Origin: Roseateles saccharophilus
Lineage (GTDB): Bacteria; Pseudomonadota; Gammaproteobacteria; Burkholderiales; Burkholderiaceae_C
Direction of reading: 5' to 3'
DNA: 64,000 nucleotides
Assembly (NCBI RefSeq): GCF_004342485.1
Contig: NZ_SMBU01000008.1
Span: forward strand, 62,001-126,000
The position numbers and the translations under genes were made by a program. Of the stretch, positions 8,569 to 20,496 are shown piece by piece. A model generated the notes under the pieces. It was not told the origin of the DNA. It did no database searches and worked only from the letters and a program-made list of their open reading frames with translations. The stretch's first letter is position 1. Each line of letters begins with the position of its first letter.

Positions 8569-9781
8569 GGCTTTCCGGCAGGGCTTCCCAATAGGCCTTG
8601 GGCCGGTAGGTGGGCCAGGGCGAGGGCCTGATGTAGCGTGGCGACGCGAACACTTCGACGAGCCCGCCGTCGGGTCGGACCTGGGCAATCCGCAGCTGCC
8701 GCCACAGGTGGCGGGTCTGCGCATCGATGACGGCGATGCCATGGGGCGCGAGGACCGCCTGCTGGCTGATGTTGGCGTTGACGGCCTCGGTCTGCGGGTC
8801 GCCGACCTCGCGCACCGCCGCCGCCCAGAGCCGCACGCCGACATAGGCCGACACCGCGGGGTCGCTGGCTTCGGCCGCGGCGCCGGCGAAGCGGTGCAGC
8901 CGGGCGCGGAAATCGTCGTTCTCGGGACCCGGCAGCGACACCAGATAGCTCCAGGCCGCGAAATGCCGGCTCAGCCGGCCGCCGCCACCGGCACGCAGCA
9001 AGGGCTCGGCGGCGCTGAAGGACAGCAGCGGCAGATCGCCCAGCCCAGCATCCGCCAGCGCGGCGAAGAGCGCCGCATTGCTGTCGCCGTTGATCGTGCT
9101 GAGCACCAGGTCCGGCTTCAGCCGGCGCAGGTCGTCGACGACGGCCGTCATCCCGGTTTCGCCCAGCGGCAGCAGGCGCTCACCCAGCACCTGGCCGCCG
9201 CCGAGCTGGATGAAGTCGCGCAGCAGCGCATGGGCGACACGCGGGAAGACATAGTCCGAACCCACCAGATAGACGCGCCGCCCGAAGCCCTGCATGGCCC
9301 AGCCGGTGGCGGGCAGCAGTTGCTGGTTCGGGGTCGCGCCCAGGTAGACGATGTTGGGCGACTGCTCCAGGCCTTCGTAGGGCACCGGGTAGAACAGCAG
9401 ATGCCGGTGCCTCTCGACGACAGGCTTGACCGCCTTGCGGCAGGCCGAGGTCCAGCAGCCGAACAACGCCACCGCCTGCTTGCCGGTGATGAGGCGCTCG
9501 GCCGCGGCGGCGGCCGTCGCGGGATCGGAGCGGGTGTCTTCGACAAGCACCTGCACCGGCCGCCCGAGCAGACCACCCGCCGCGTTGATCTCGGCCGCCG
9601 CCATCTGGACGGCGGCCACCAGCGGCGCCTCGCTGACGGCCAGCGTGCCGCTGGCCGAATGCAGCACGCCGATGACGATGGGCGCGCGCGCGCCGGGCGG
9701 ATGCCACAGCGCCCATGCCAGCACCGCCACCGCGGCGACCAGCGCCGCCTGCAGCAGACCCCAAGCCGCGCGCCGGCGCAT
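8555..9781 (-). CDS. Periplasmic substrate-binding protein of the urea/amide (UrtA/FmdD/AmiC-like) type
   Basis: A 408-residue protein with an N-terminal membrane/signal segment (about 8-25) and a two-lobed periplasmic binding fold starting IVIGVLHSASGTLAVSE. GCWTSACRKAVKPV and YEGLEQSPN resemble segments of the short-chain amide/urea binding proteins used by ABC importers. No permease or ATPase gene is near. It lies between two histidine kinase genes, overlapping the downstream kinase start by 14 bases and following the upstream kinase stop after five bases. That arrangement suggests it presents a ligand to the large kinase's periplasmic sensor rather than feeding a transporter. The ligand is unknown. 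Confidence 0.8.
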   Translation of the reverse strand: MRRRAAWGLLQAALVAAVAVLAWALWHPPGARAPIVIGVLHSASGTLAVSEAPLVAAVQMAAAEINAAGGLLGRPVQVLVEDTRSDPATAAAAAERLITGKQAVALFGCWTSACRKAVKPVVERHRHLLFYPVPYEGLEQSPNIVYLGATPNQQLLPATGWAMQGFGRRVYLVGSDYVFPRVAHALLRDFIQLGGGQVLGERLLPLGETGMTAVVDDLRRLKPDLVLSTINGDSNAALFAALADAGLGDLPLLSFSAAEPLLRAGGGGRLSRHFAAWSYLVSLPGPENDDFRARLHRFAGAAAEASDPAVSAYVGVRLWAAAVREVGDPQTEAVNANISQQAVLAPHGIAVIDAQTRHLWRQLRIAQVRPDGGLVEVFASPRYIRPSPWPTYRPKAYWEALPESHAER

Positions 9782-9786
9782 CCTGT

Positions 9787-10956
9787 TCAGCCTGCAGCGC
9801 TGCGCCGCGCCTCGGGCGAAATCATCGGCAGCGCCAGCCTGACCGTCGTGCCCAGGCCGGGCGTGGACTCGACCTGGATCTGGCCGCCCAGCGCGAAGGT
9901 GACGAGGTTGCGCACGATGTAGAGCCCGGGCTCGCTGCGGTTGGGACCGAAACGGGTCGAGAAGAAGGGGTCGAACACGCGGCCGAGCAGCCCCGGCGGG
10001 ATGCCCACGCCATGGTCCTGCACGGTGACGACGAGCTGGTCCGTGCCCAGCGGCCGCACGCGGATGTGCACCTCGCCGCCGGCCTCGCGGTAGGCATGCT
10101 TGATGGCGTTCTGGATCAGTGTGGACAGCACCTTGGCCAGTGCGCCACGGAAGCTCAGCAGATGCAGGTCGTCGCCCGCATCCAGCTCGCAGTGCACCTG
10201 GTGCGTCTCCAGCGCCTCGGCCAGCCCGGCGACGACCTCGTGGATCAGCTCCAGCAGCGAGAAGCTGCGGCGCTGGTCGCCGAAGTTGTCGGCCGTGGAC
10301 TGCAGGAAGGAGTCGACGATGGACAGCGTGCGCTGCAGGTTGGACAGCACCAGGCCGACGCTCTCCTCGCTGACGCGCAGATGCTTCTCGAGGTCGCTGC
10401 GCTTGATGTGGCCGCCCTGGGACAGCGTGTTCAGGTGGGCCAGGTCGTCCTGCAGCGTGCAGGCCGAGATCAGCGCATTGCCGAGCGGCGAACTCAGCTC
10501 CTGGGCGATGCCGGCGATGGTGCGGCCGACCGAGGCCAGCTTGTCGCGCTGGAAGAGCTCGATCTGCGAGCGCGCAAAGCTCTCGGAGGCCAGCTTGAGC
10601 GCCAGCTGCGTGCGCACCCGCGCCTTCACGACGACGTCGACGAAGGGCTTGGGGATGTAGTCCACCGCGCCGTGCGCGAAGCCCTCGGCCTCATCGGCCG
10701 AGCTGCCCTGCACGGTGACGAAGATGACCGGGACGGCGCGTGTGCGCGGATCGGCCTTGAGGCGGTCGCAGACCTCGTAGCCGCTCATCTCGGGCATGAG
10801 GACGTCGAGCAGGATCAGGTCGGGCAGCTGCTGGGCGCAGAAGGCCAGCGCCTCGGCGCCGCTGGTGGCCATCGACACCTCGCATTCATCCACCAGCAGC
10901 TGGTAGAGCGCGTGGATGTTGCTGGGCTGATCGTCTACGACGAGTATGAGCGGCAT
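9787..10956 (-). CDS. Receiver-histidine kinase protein lacking the phospho-accepting His
   Basis: 389 residues, soluble. A complete N-terminal receiver (VVDD acidic pair, Asp51, Lys103) is joined to a kinase-like module. The dimerisation helix reads GIAQELSSPLGNAL, with Gln152 where GIAHEL-type kinases carry the phospho-His. The ATP-binding domain keeps an N box (IQNAIKHAY) and G1 (DHGVGIP), but G2 reads SEPGLYIV instead of GTGLGLYIV. The family is normally a receiver-fused kinase that signals through its own His. Here the output may be ATP-dependent conformational signalling or inhibition of the large kinase. It is the first gene of the minus-strand operon and diverges from the kinase gene at 11095. 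Confidence 0.85.
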   Translation of the reverse strand: MPLILVVDDQPSNIHALYQLLVDECEVSMATSGAEALAFCAQQLPDLILLDVLMPEMSGYEVCDRLKADPRTRAVPVIFVTVQGSSADEAEGFAHGAVDYIPKPFVDVVVKARVRTQLALKLASESFARSQIELFQRDKLASVGRTIAGIAQELSSPLGNALISACTLQDDLAHLNTLSQGGHIKRSDLEKHLRVSEESVGLVLSNLQRTLSIVDSFLQSTADNFGDQRRSFSLLELIHEVVAGLAEALETHQVHCELDAGDDLHLLSFRGALAKVLSTLIQNAIKHAYREAGGEVHIRVRPLGTDQLVVTVQDHGVGIPPGLLGRVFDPFFSTRFGPNRSEPGLYIVRNLVTFALGGQIQVESTPGLGTTVRLALPMISPEARRSAAG

Positions 10957-11094
10957 GGTCGATCAGGATAACCGCAGCGCCGGCCCGCACGAGGGGGCAC
11001 TGCCGGTGGTTTTCCCCAGGGCGCAGGCGTGCAATCCGCCGCAGATCCGCGCCGCCATGCCAACCCATAATCGGCGGGTACCACGCTACCGCCC

Positions 11095-13370
11095 ATGCCC
11101 CAGCGCACGCTCACGCTCGGTCTCCTCTGGTTTGCCATGGCGGCGCTGCTGGCGCTGCTGGCCCTGTTGCTGAGCCTGCGCGGCAGCGGCGGCGCGGCGG
11201 TCGACGCCGCACTGGCCGTCACCCTGCTGCTGCTGCCCCTGCCGGCGCTGTGTGCCGCCGCGCTGCGCCGCCGCGACGCAGCGCAGGCCCGTCATGCCGA
11301 CGGCGAGGCCAGGGCCCGCTTCCTGGTCCAGATCAGCCATCAGGTCCGCACACCGATGAACGCCATCATGGGCATGACCCAGCTGGCGCTGCAGACCCAG
11401 CTCACGCCCGAGCAGCGCGAGCTGCTGGACAAGGCCGACGCCGCCTCGCGCAGCCTGCTCGGCCTCATCAACGACGCGCTGGACGTGGCCAGGATCGAGG
11501 CCGGCCAGCTGGAGATCGCCGCCCTGCCGCTGCGGCTGGAGGACGCGGTGACCCAGGCCGTCGAGCTGGTACGGCGCCTGCACCGCAACCCGGCCGTCAC
11601 CCTCATCTGCGACTGGGCCGACGCCAGCCTGCTGGGCCAGCGCGGCCAGCTGCGCGGCGACGCCCAGCGCCTGCAGCAGGTACTCGTGCACCTGCTGTCC
11701 AACGCCCTCAAGTTCACGCCGGCGGGCCAGGTCCTGCTGCGCCTGGGCGCCGAGCCCACCGACGCCGCGGGGCGCGTGCCCCTGGTCCTCACCGTGAACG
11801 ACAGCGGCGTGGGCATGAGCGCCGGGCAGCTGGCCGGCCTGTGGCAGGTGCCCCAGGGCGGCACGAGCCTGGGCCTGGTCGTCACGCGCCAGCTCGTCGA
11901 GCTGATGGGCGGCAGCCTGAGCGCACAGAGCATCCTCGGCCGCGGCAGCAGCTTCGAGGTCCGCCTGGCCCTGCCGCTGCAGGCCGGCGCTGCCGTGCCG
12001 GCGGCGCTGAAGCCCCGGCGCGTGCTGCTCGCCAAGGCCTGCGCCGACAGCCGCGAGGCCACGCTGGCCCTGCTGAGCCATCTCGGCCTGGCCGGCTCCG
12101 TGGGCGCCAGCACCGATGTCGCCGCCACGCTGGCCGCGCTGGAGGGGGCGCGCCAGGAAGGCCGGGCCTTCGACTGGCTGCTGCTGGACTGGCAGCTGCC
12201 CGGCCCCGGCCCGACCGGCGCCGAGTTGCTCGCGCAGCTGCGCCGCGACCACCCGGCCCTGCGTATCGCCGTGCTGAGCCCGCCCGGCCAGGACGACGGC
12301 CCGGCCCAGGCGCGCGCCTTCGGCGCCCGCGCGCTCTGCCCCAAGCCGCTGCTGCCAGGCGAGCTGCGCCGCCTGTTCGACGACGCACCCGACGAGCGCG
12401 GCGCAGCGGCCGACGGCCAGGCCCTGGCCGGGCTGCGCGTGCTGCTCGTCGAGGACCATCCCATCAACCAGGAGATCGCGCTGCGCCTGCTCGGCAGCCG
12501 CGGCGCCCGGGTCGACGTCGCGGGCAACGGCCAGGAGGGGCTGGAGCGGCTGGTGGCCCTCGGCCCCGCGGCCTACGACCTCGTGCTGATGGACCTGCAG
12601 ATGCCCGTGCTCGACGGCCTCGGCGCGACGCGCCGGCTGCGCGAGCTGGCCGGCTTCGAGGCCCTGCCGGTGCTGGCGATGACGGCCCATGCGCTGCCCG
12701 AGGAGCGCGCCGAATGCCTGGCCGCCGGCATGCAGGGCCACATCGCCAAGCCGCTGGACGTGGCCCGGCTGGTGCGCGAACTGCAGCGGTATCTGCCCGC
12801 CGCGCCGCCCGAGCCTGCGGCCCCCGTGCTGGACATGGGCATGGGCCTGCGCCAGTTCAGCGGCCAGACGCAGCTCTACCGCCGCACGCTGCGGGGCTTC
12901 GCGGACCAATACGCCGGCGGCCTCGCGGCCTGGGCCGGCTGGCTGGCCGGCGGCGAGTGGAGCGAGCTGCGCCGCGCCGCCCACACGCTGCAGGGGCTGG
13001 CCGCCACGCTCGGCGCCCGGCCCCTGCATCATCTGGCGCTGGCGCTGGAGCGCAGCGCGCTGCAGGCAGACGCCGCTGCGGCCGGCGGCCAGTTGGGCCG
13101 CGTGGAGGTCGCGCTGACGGCCCTGCTCGACGAAATCCGCGCGCTGCTGGCCCGCGACGGCGACGCCGGCGCCACGCCGCCCGCAAGCGGCCCGGGCGAC
13201 CTGGCCGAGCTGCGCGCCCTGCTCGGCCAGAGCGACAGCCGCGCACTCGACTGGTGGCAGGCTCACGGCGCGCACAGCGGCCTGGACGCCGCCACCGCCC
13301 GGCGTGTCGAGCAGGCCCTGGCCGCGCTGGACTTCGACGCCGCCGCCGCCGCGCTGCGGGAGGCCGCCTG

Positions 13371-13371
<1 letters not shown>
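11095..13371 (+). CDS. Membrane hybrid histidine kinase (2 TM-HisKA-HATPase-degenerate REC-REC-Hpt)
   Basis: 758 residues. Two short N-terminal helices (about 7-28 and 36-55) with almost no periplasmic loop are followed by HisKA with ISHQVRTPMN (His82), an ATPase domain (HLLSNALKFT, NDSGVGM, GTSLGLVV), and two receivers. The first receiver begins VLLAKACADS, lacks the acidic pair, yet keeps LLLDW and a PKP Lys; the second is canonical (VLLVEDHPIN, Asp500). A C-terminal Hpt domain carries AAHTLQGLAA (His630). The stop overlaps the start of the next kinase (TGATG). The short sensor suggests it detects a membrane or partner-protein cue. Its target may be the HD-GYP regulator two genes downstream, which is inference. 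Confidence 0.83.
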
Positions 13372-15382
<2,011 letters not shown>

Positions 15383-15386
<4 letters not shown>

Positions 15387-16486
15387 CGCCGCCCGAGCCC
15401 CACGCCGTCCCGCAGGCCACCATCCTCGTCGTGGACGACACGCCCGCCAACCTGACGCTGCTGGCCCAGGTCCTCAAGCCCGACTACCGCGTGCAGCTGG
15501 CCGTCAGCGGCGCCAAGGCACTGGAGATCTGCGCCCGCCAGCCGCCCGACCTCATCGTGCTCGACGTGATGATGCCGGAGCTGGACGGCTACGAGGTCTG
15601 CCGCCGCCTGAAGGCCGACCCCGCCACACGCCGCGTGCCGATCATCTTCCTGACGGCCCTGCCCCGGCCCGAGGACGAGAGCGCGGGCTTCGAGGCCGGC
15701 GGCGCCGACTTCATCCACAAGCCCTTCAACCCGACCACGGTGCTGGCGCGCGTGCGCACCCATCTGCAGCTCAAGCTGGCCGAGGACCGCCTGCTGCACC
15801 ACAACGCCCTGCTCAGCGGCGAGCTGGAGGCGCGTCAGCGCGAGGTCGAGCGGCTGCGCGACACCACCCTCTTCGTCATGGTGAGCCTGGCCGAGTTTCG
15901 CGACGCCGACACCGGCAACCACATCCAGCGCACCCAGGAATACGTGCGCACGCTGGCACGCTGGATCGCGGCCCAGCCCGACGGCCCGGCCGAGCTGACC
16001 GAGGCCGCCATCGACGAACTGGCCAAGGCGGCACCGCTGCACGACATCGGCAAGGTCGCGATACCCGACGGCATCCTGCTCAAGCCCGGCAAGCTCTCGG
16101 CCGACGAATGGCAGGTCATGAAAACCCATGCCGAGCACGGTGCCGACCTGCTGCAGCGGGCCATCGACCGGCTCGGCGACGACGCCGGCCCGATGCTGAC
16201 CTTCGGCAAGCAGATCGCCCGCCATCACCACGAGAAATGGGACGGCAGCGGCTACCCCGACGGCCTGGCCGGGCCGGCCATCCCGCTTTCGGCCCGGCTG
16301 ATGGCCGTTGCCGACGTCTACGACGCGCTGATCAGCGTGCGCCCCTACAAGCAGGCCATGAGCCACGACGAGGCCCTGGCCTTCATCCGCGCCGGCAGCG
16401 GCAGCCACTTCGACCCGCGCGTCGTCGAGGCGCTGGACGCCTGCCTGGACGAGATCCAGTCCATCGCGTCGAGATGGGCCGATTGA
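15383..16486 (+). CDS. Response regulator with HD-GYP domain (predicted c-di-GMP phosphodiesterase, RpfG-like)
   Basis: 367 residues: an N-terminal receiver (VVDD, Asp61, Lys in IHKPF), a linking coiled coil at about 135-165, and a C-terminal HD-GYP domain with HDIGK at 220-224, a downstream HHHEKWDGSGYP segment at about 281-292 and a DVYDAL segment. These are the metal-binding and GYP motifs of active c-di-GMP phosphodiesterases. It overlaps the kinase stop by four bases, so it is the probable phosphate acceptor of one or both kinases upstream. The operon then links membrane sensing to c-di-GMP level. Kinase pairing is inferred from adjacency. Confidence 0.88.
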
Positions 16487-16510
16487 TGGCCCACGGATAA
16501 TCCGGCCCCC

Positions 16511-17251
16511 ATGCAGTCCGGCACCATCCTCAACATCTCCTGCTACCTCTTCGTCTCGCTGCCCGACGCCGCGGCACTGCGCGAGCGCCTGCATGCCCAT
16601 GCCGAGAGTCTGGGCCTCAAGGGCACCGTGCTGATCGCCGAGGAGGGCATCAACCTCTTCCTGGCCGGCCCTGCGGATGCCGTGAACGCCTGGGTGGACG
16701 CCCTGCGCGCCGACCCGCGCTTCGCCGCGCTGACGCCCAAGCGGAGCTGGAGCGAGACCCAGCCCTTCCGGCGCCTGAAGGTCAAGGTCAAGGCCGAGAT
16801 CATCCGCATGAACCAGCCGGCCATCCGCCCCGACCGGGCCCCCCGCGCGCCCGCGCTGGCACCGGCGACGCTGACGCGCTGGCTGGACCAGGGCCACGAC
16901 GACGACGGCCGCGAGGTCGTCATGCTGGACACCCGCAACGGCTTCGAGGTCGACCACGGCGGCTTCGACGACGCGATCGACTGGCGGCTGCACAAGTTCA
17001 GCGACTTCCCCGCCGCGCTGGCGGCCCACCGCGACGAGCTGGTCGGCAAGACCGTCGTCAGCTACTGCACCGGCGGCATCCGCTGCGAAAAGGCGGCCAT
17101 GGTGCTGGAGGACCAGGGCCTGAGGGCCTGGCAGCTGGACGGCGGCATCCTGAAGTATTTCGAGGACACCGGCGGCCCGCATTACCACGGCGGCTGCTTC
17201 GTCTTCGACGAGCGTGAGTCGTTGGCGCCTGACCTGAGTCCTGTCGAGTGA
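16511..17251 (+). CDS. trhO: tRNA uridine(34) hydroxylase, rhodanese-type (TrhO/YceA)
   Basis: 246 residues, usual size for the short TrhO form. An N-terminal domain (ISCYLFVSL, GTVLIAEEGINLFLAG) precedes a rhodanese domain with the active loop SYCTGGIRCEKA, catalytic Cys at about residue 186. TrhO makes 5-hydroxyuridine at the tRNA wobble position using oxygen and prephenate-derived chemistry. It overlaps the next gene by four bases and lies 24 bases after the HD-GYP gene, although no functional link to that operon is evident. Confidence 0.9.
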   Translation: MQSGTILNISCYLFVSLPDAAALRERLHAHAESLGLKGTVLIAEEGINLFLAGPADAVNAWVDALRADPRFAALTPKRSWSETQPFRRLKVKVKAEIIRMNQPAIRPDRAPRAPALAPATLTRWLDQGHDDDGREVVMLDTRNGFEVDHGGFDDAIDWRLHKFSDFPAALAAHRDELVGKTVVSYCTGGIRCEKAAMVLEDQGLRAWQLDGGILKYFEDTGGPHYHGGCFVFDERESLAPDLSPVE

Positions 17252-18201
17252 AAAGCTGGAGCGACTGGGCGCTGAAGATCGTCGGCATCCTGCTGATGCT
17301 GGCGGCGCTGGGCTTTGCCGTCAGCAAGGCACCGGACCGCTCGCTGGACAGCCTGGTGCCGCGCTGGGCGCCGCCGCCTTCGGACTTTCTCGACCTCGAC
17401 GGCCAGCTGGTGCACTACCGCGACCAGGGCCCGGCCAGCGATCCCGTGCCTCTGGTGCTGATCCACGGCACCGGCGCCAGCCTGCACACCTGGGAGGGCT
17501 GGGCGACGGCGCTGTCGCAGACGCACCGCGTCATCAGCTTCGACCTGCCGGGCTTCGGCCTCTCCGGGCCGAACGCCGATGGCGACTATCGCGACGCCCG
17601 CTACGTCACCTTCGTGCGCCGCCTGCTGGCGCGCCTGGGGGTCGGGCGGGCCAGCGTCGCTGGCAACTCGCTGGGCGGCGAGATCGCCTGGCAGCTGGCC
17701 CTGGCCGACCCGGCCCGCGTCGCCGGCCTTGTCCTCATCGACGCGGCCGGCCACAACTTCGTGTCCGAGTCCATGCCGCTGGGCTTTCGCATCGCCCGCA
17801 TTCCGGTGCTGCGCGAAGGCATGCGCTGGGCGCTGCCGCGGCGCGCCATCGAAGCCAGCGTGCTCGACGTCTACGGCGACCCCAGCCACGTCAGTGCCGC
17901 GCTGGTGGACCGCTACTACGAGCTGACGTTGCGCGAAGGCAACCGCATCGCGCTGATGCAGCGCATGGACCAGCTCGCGCCCGGCCCGGTGGAGCGCCTG
18001 CCCGAGATCAAGGTGCCGACGCTGATCCTCTGGGGCGGCCGGGACCGCCTGATCCTGCCGCGCTGGGGCGAAGCCTTCCACCAGGCCATTGCCGGCAGTC
18101 GATTGGTGGTTTTCCCGGGGCTCGGCCATGTGCCGCAGGAGGAAGACCCGGCTGCTACCCTTGCGGCCTTGCGCGACTGGCTACCCAACGTCGCCCGCTG
18201 A
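17248..18201 (+). CDS. Membrane-anchored alpha/beta hydrolase
   Basis: 317 residues with one N-terminal membrane helix (about 8-25) and a full alpha/beta-hydrolase fold: oxyanion HGTGAS, nucleophile elbow GNSLGG (Ser141), acid in WGGRD and catalytic His in GLGHVPQEED. The substrate is unknown; family members hydrolyse esters, haloalkanes or epoxides. The GTG start overlaps the trhO stop by four bases, so the genes are translationally coupled. Confidence 0.8.
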   Translation: MKSWSDWALKIVGILLMLAALGFAVSKAPDRSLDSLVPRWAPPPSDFLDLDGQLVHYRDQGPASDPVPLVLIHGTGASLHTWEGWATALSQTHRVISFDLPGFGLSGPNADGDYRDARYVTFVRRLLARLGVGRASVAGNSLGGEIAWQLALADPARVAGLVLIDAAGHNFVSESMPLGFRIARIPVLREGMRWALPRRAIEASVLDVYGDPSHVSAALVDRYYELTLREGNRIALMQRMDQLAPGPVERLPEIKVPTLILWGGRDRLILPRWGEAFHQAIAGSRLVVFPGLGHVPQEEDPAATLAALRDWLPNVAR

Positions 18202-18227
18202 ACACCGTCCAACCCAAGAGGTCCGAC

Positions 18228-19010
18228 ATGAAGAAAACCCTGCTGTTCGCCCTGACCCTGGCCGCGTCGCTCGCCCAGGCCCAGGCCCCCGAGTGGAAGA
18301 AGCTGCGCATCGGCGTCGAGGGCGCCTACCCGCCCTTCTCCGAGATCGGCCCCGACGGCAAGCTCAAGGGCTTCGAGATCGAGCTGGTGCAGGCCTACTG
18401 CGCCTCAATGGGCGCCCAGTGCACGCTGGTGCAGCAGGACTTCGACGGCCTGATCCCCGCGCTGCAGTCGCGCAAGGTGGACGCCATCTTCGCCAGCGTC
18501 TCCATCACGGACGAGCGCGAGAAGGTCATCGGCTTCTCCAAGCCCTACTACAACACCCCGGCCCGCCTGATCGCCAAGGCCGGCGTGAAGCTGGAGGCCA
18601 CGGCCGCCGGCCTGAAGGGCAAGAAGATCGGCGTGCAGCGCGGCACGACGCACGAGACCTATGCCGCCGGCCATTTCACGCAGAGCGAGATCGTGCGCTA
18701 CGGCAGCCAGGACCAGGTTTTCCTGGACCTGAAGTCCGGCCGCATCGATGCCACGCTGATGGATGCGCCCGCGGGCGACTTCGGCTTCCTGAAGAAGCCC
18801 GAGGGCAAGGGCTATGCGTTCTCCGGCGGCCCCATCCTCGACGAGAAGATCTTCGGCGTCGGCACCGGCGTGGGCATGCGCAAGGCCGACGAAGCGACGC
18901 TGGGCAAGAAATTCAACGCCGCAATCGACGCGCTGCAGGCCAACGGCACGTTCAAGAAGCTGGCCGACAAATACTTCGACTACGACATCGCACCGCGCAC
19001 CAAGCAGTGA
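18228..19010 (+). CDS. Polar amino acid ABC transporter substrate-binding protein (HisJ/ArgT-like), copy 1
   Basis: 260 residues with a Sec signal peptide (ending near AQAQA, about residue 19) and a type II periplasmic binding fold (LRIGVEGAYPPFSE, DGLIPALQSRKVDAI, KIGVQRGTTHE, SGRIDA). These are hallmarks of lysine/arginine/ornithine/histidine-binding proteins. A ribosome site precedes the ATG (AAGAGGTCCGAC). It captures a basic or opine-like amino acid for the permease pair at 19807 and 20493. Its stop overlaps the start of a second, very similar binding protein gene. Confidence 0.88.
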   Translation: MKKTLLFALTLAASLAQAQAPEWKKLRIGVEGAYPPFSEIGPDGKLKGFEIELVQAYCASMGAQCTLVQQDFDGLIPALQSRKVDAIFASVSITDEREKVIGFSKPYYNTPARLIAKAGVKLEATAAGLKGKKIGVQRGTTHETYAAGHFTQSEIVRYGSQDQVFLDLKSGRIDATLMDAPAGDFGFLKKPEGKGYAFSGGPILDEKIFGVGTGVGMRKADEATLGKKFNAAIDALQANGTFKKLADKYFDYDIAPRTKQ

Positions 19011-19789
19011 TGCGACGCCGCTCCGCGTTCGCCGCCGCGACGCTGGCCCTGGCCGGCACCGCGCTGGCCCAGCCGCCACAGCGGCTGCGCATCGGCTTTG
19101 CCGTCGGCTACGCGCCCTTCAGCGAGGTCGGCAGCGACGGCCAGCTGCAGGGCTTCGAGATCGACCTGGCCCGGGCGCTGTGCGAGCGCCTGCAGCTGCA
19201 GTGCCTACCGGTCATCCTGGACTTCGACGGCCTGATTCCGGCGCTGCAGTCGCGCAAGATCGACGCCATCATGGCCTCGATGGCGATCACGATCGAGCGC
19301 GAGCAGGTCATCGCGTTCACGTCGCCCTACTACTACTCGCCCGCCCGCATGATCGCGGCGCGTGATTCGCGGCTCAACGTCAGCCCCTCGGGGCTGCGCG
19401 GCAAGCGCATCGGCGTCGAGCGCGGCACGGTGCATGAGCGCTTCCTCGGCAGCGTGTTCAAGGACAGCCAGATCGTGCGCTACGGCACCCAGGACCAGGT
19501 CTTCCTCGACCTGAAGTCGGGCCGCCTCGATGCCGCCCTGGCCGACGCCGCCATCGCGGAGTTCGGCTTCCTGAACAAGCCCGATGGCCGCGGCTTCGGC
19601 TTCATCGGCCCCGACTTCCGCGAGCCGCAATACTTCGGCAAGGGCATAGGCATTGGCCTGCGCCAGGCCGACGCCGCCGGCCTGGGCCGGCACCTGGACG
19701 AAGCGCTGGCCGCGCTGCGCGGCAGCGGCGCGCTAAAGGCCCTGAACGACCGCTATTTCGGCATCGACCTCGTCAGCCCTCCGCACTGA
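19010..19789 (+). CDS. Polar amino acid ABC transporter substrate-binding protein, tandem copy 2
   Basis: 259 residues with a signal peptide (to about ALAQP) and the same fold and motifs as copy 1 (LRIGFAVGYAPFSE, DGLIPALQSRKIDAIM, SQIVRYGTQDQVFLDLKSGR). By eye the two align along their full length, so this is a tandem duplication followed by divergence. Copy 2 has RLNVSPSGLRGKRIGVERG where copy 1 has KLEATAAGLKGKKIGVQRG, and its C-terminus differs. Two binding proteins sharing one permease usually widen substrate range. The ATG overlaps the stop of copy 1. Confidence 0.86.
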   Translation: MRRRSAFAAATLALAGTALAQPPQRLRIGFAVGYAPFSEVGSDGQLQGFEIDLARALCERLQLQCLPVILDFDGLIPALQSRKIDAIMASMAITIEREQVIAFTSPYYYSPARMIAARDSRLNVSPSGLRGKRIGVERGTVHERFLGSVFKDSQIVRYGTQDQVFLDLKSGRLDAALADAAIAEFGFLNKPDGRGFGFIGPDFREPQYFGKGIGIGLRQADAAGLGRHLDEALAALRGSGALKALNDRYFGIDLVSPPH

Positions 19790-19806
19790 TTCCTCTTTCC
19801 AACACG

Positions 19807-20496
19807 ATGCTTCACGGCTTTCTACCCAGCCTCATCGAAGGCGCCACCGTCACGCTGTCCGTGGCCCTTTCCTCACTGGCCGTGGCCGCGGCGCTGGGTC
19901 TGGCCGGCGCGCTGGCCAAGCTGTCGCGCTCGCGCCTGCTGCGAGCCACTGCCGGCACCTACACCACCCTCATCCGCGGCGTGCCCGACCTGGTGCTGAT
20001 GCTGCTGGTGTTCTACGGCGGCCAGATCGCCGTGAACGCCGTCGCGCCCATGCTCGGGCATGAGGACTATGTCGACATCGACCCCTTCTTCGCCGGCGTG
20101 CTGACCATCGGCTTCATCTTCGGTGCCTACCTGACCGAGGCCTTCCGCGGCGCCTTCCTGGCCGTGCCGCCGGGCCAGCGCGAGGCCGGGCTGGCCTATG
20201 GCATGTCGCCGCTGCAGGTACTGCGCCGCATCACCCTGCCGCAGATGCTGAGGCACGCGCTGCCGGGCATCTCCAACAACTGGCTGGTGCTGATCAAGAG
20301 CACGGCCATCGTGTCCCTGATCGGCCTGTCGGACCTGATGACCCGCGGCAAGCAGGCCGCCGGCACCACGCGCGAGCCCTTCACCTTCTTCCTGGCCGTG
20401 GGCCTGATCTACCTGGTGTTCACCAGCATCTCCGAGCTGTTCTTCGCCTGGGCGCAGCGGCGCCTGGCCATCGGTGCGCGGGAGGGCCGACTGTGA
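19807..20496 (+). CDS. Amino acid ABC transporter permease (HisQ/ArtQ-like)
   Basis: 229 residues, about five helices, HisQM family. The cytoplasmic EAA-type loop EAFRGAFLAVPPGQREAGLA is seen at about 103-122 and is the docking site for the ATPase. It forms the inner-membrane channel with the next gene product; the last four bases overlap that gene's GTG start. It lies 17 bases after binding-protein copy 2. Confidence 0.88.
   Translation: MLHGFLPSLIEGATVTLSVALSSLAVAAALGLAGALAKLSRSRLLRATAGTYTTLIRGVPDLVLMLLVFYGGQIAVNAVAPMLGHEDYVDIDPFFAGVLTIGFIFGAYLTEAFRGAFLAVPPGQREAGLAYGMSPLQVLRRITLPQMLRHALPGISNNWLVLIKSTAIVSLIGLSDLMTRGKQAAGTTREPFTFFLAVGLIYLVFTSISELFFAWAQRRLAIGAREGRL

Noticed and set aside
5806-8631. 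A 941-codon open frame antisense to the large hybrid kinase
   Set aside because: It is Gln/Ala/Gly/Arg-rich shadow sequence caused by high GC; the opposite strand carries a complete kinase with all motifs.
8569-8844. N-terminal extension of the large kinase up to 8844
   Set aside because: The extra residues are Arg/Pro/Ser-rich, antiparallel to no known domain, and overlap the binding-protein gene in another frame; the ATG at 8568 directly precedes the first membrane helix.
11086-13275. A 729-codon open frame antisense to the 11095 kinase
   Set aside because: Composition is typical of a GC-driven shadow, and the sense frame has HisKA, ATPase, receiver and Hpt motifs.
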